Shown here one piece after another: positions 6,345-6,568 of a DNA stretch of 6,568 bases. A program made the position numbers and the translations under genes. The notes under the pieces were generated by a model. That model was not told where the DNA came from. It worked only from the letters and a program-made list of their open reading frames with translations, and made no database searches. The DNA comes from Ignavibacteriota bacterium (GTDB taxonomy: Bacteria > Bacteroidota > Ignavibacteria > UBA10030 > SZUA-254). The stretch is taken from contig JACPVN010000328.1 of the NCBI GenBank assembly GCA_016191715.1, forward strand, positions 1 to 6,568. The letters run 5' to 3'. Each line of letters begins with the position of its first letter. Positions within the stretch are counted from its first letter, which is position 1.

Positions 6345-6346
6345 AA

Positions 6347-6568
6347 ATGAAACTACTTTTAAAACAGGGACGAGTAATAGACCCCATGAGCGGGATTGAT
6401 GCTGAAACAGATTTACTGATTGTTGACGGCGTTATCGAAAAGATGCAAACGAAAATTGCATCAGGAAAAGAGACGCAAGTGCATGATGTGAATGGAATGA
6501 TTATCTCTCCCGGATTTATGGATATGCACGTACATCTTCGTGAACCGGGTTTGGAGCATAAGGAAACG
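6347..6568 (+). CDS. pyrC: Dihydroorotase, N-terminal part (cut by window end)
   Basis: The first 74 codons of a probable dihydroorotase, which cyclises N-carbamoyl-L-aspartate to dihydroorotate, the step after pyrB. The start KQGRVIDP and the motif SPGFMDMHVHLREPG (residues 54-68) are characteristic. His61 and His63 form the HxH metal ligands and Arg65 is the expected substrate contact. The HLREPG form points to the class I (Bacillus-type) enzymes rather than the E. coli type. Because only the N-terminus is seen, an inactive dihydroorotase-like partner (as in some ATCase complexes) cannot be fully excluded, but the intact HxH argues for an active enzyme. It lies on the same strand 138 bp after pyrB and is probably in the same operon. 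It has no visible Shine-Dalgarno; translation may rely on an A-rich start region, common in Bacteroidota. Confidence 0.9.
   Translation, partial: MKLLLKQGRVIDPMSGIDAETDLLIVDGVIEKMQTKIASGKETQVHDVNGMIISPGFMDMHVHLREPGLEHKET

Overview
The window looks like a chromosome segment from the Bacteroidota/Chlorobi/Ignavibacteria part of the FCB group. Three things suggest this. The minus-strand secreted protein ends in a Por/type IX secretion (T9SS) sorting domain with the NYPNPFNPST signature. The large plus-strand secreted protein has the modular, repeat-rich build common in Ignavibacteria and relatives. Two divergent promoters near 4.55-4.61 kb fit the Bacteroidota sigma pattern TAnnTTTG with an upstream TTG/TTTG. 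No species can be named from sequence alone, and no mobile element, CRISPR array, rRNA or tRNA gene was seen.

Layout. (1) 3-2846 (+): the C-terminal 947 codons of a large extracellular protein, cut by the left edge. It has a cysteine-containing N-terminal part, a probable beta-propeller, an ASH/Hydin-like Ig domain and two 74-residue-period C-terminal modules. (2) 2847-2913: a short convergent gap with a hairpin that probably terminates the opposing gene. (3) 2914-4515 (-): a 533-residue T9SS cargo protein with a duplicated module flanking an FN3-like domain. (4) 4516-4745: a divergent regulatory region with two back-to-back promoters, then a pyrimidine-operon leader. (5) 4746-6568 (+): pyrR, pyrB and the start of pyrC, enzymes and regulator of de novo UMP synthesis.

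The most interesting part is the leader at about 4620-4745. It holds, in order, a hairpin whose hexaloop CTGTGA fits the PyrR-binding loop consensus CNGNGA, with upper stem, purine-rich 5' bulge and lower stem; a 30-codon Phe-rich leader ORF whose Shine-Dalgarno is buried in the 3' side of that hairpin; and an intrinsic terminator inside the leader ORF, just before the pyrR ribosome binding site. The simplest model is that UMP/UTP-bound PyrR clamps the hairpin and blocks leader translation, so the terminator forms and pyrR-pyrB(-pyrC) transcription stops. When pyrimidines are low, a ribosome on the leader ORF disrupts the terminator and transcription continues. This resembles the coupled attenuation I recall being proposed for Thermus ZO5 pyr genes, rather than the translation-independent Bacillus scheme, although a weak Bacillus-like antiterminator pairing is also possible.

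pyrR and pyrB overlap by one base. pyrC follows after a 138-bp AT-rich gap with short tandem repeats and an imperfect inverted repeat. No pyrI gene lies next to pyrB.
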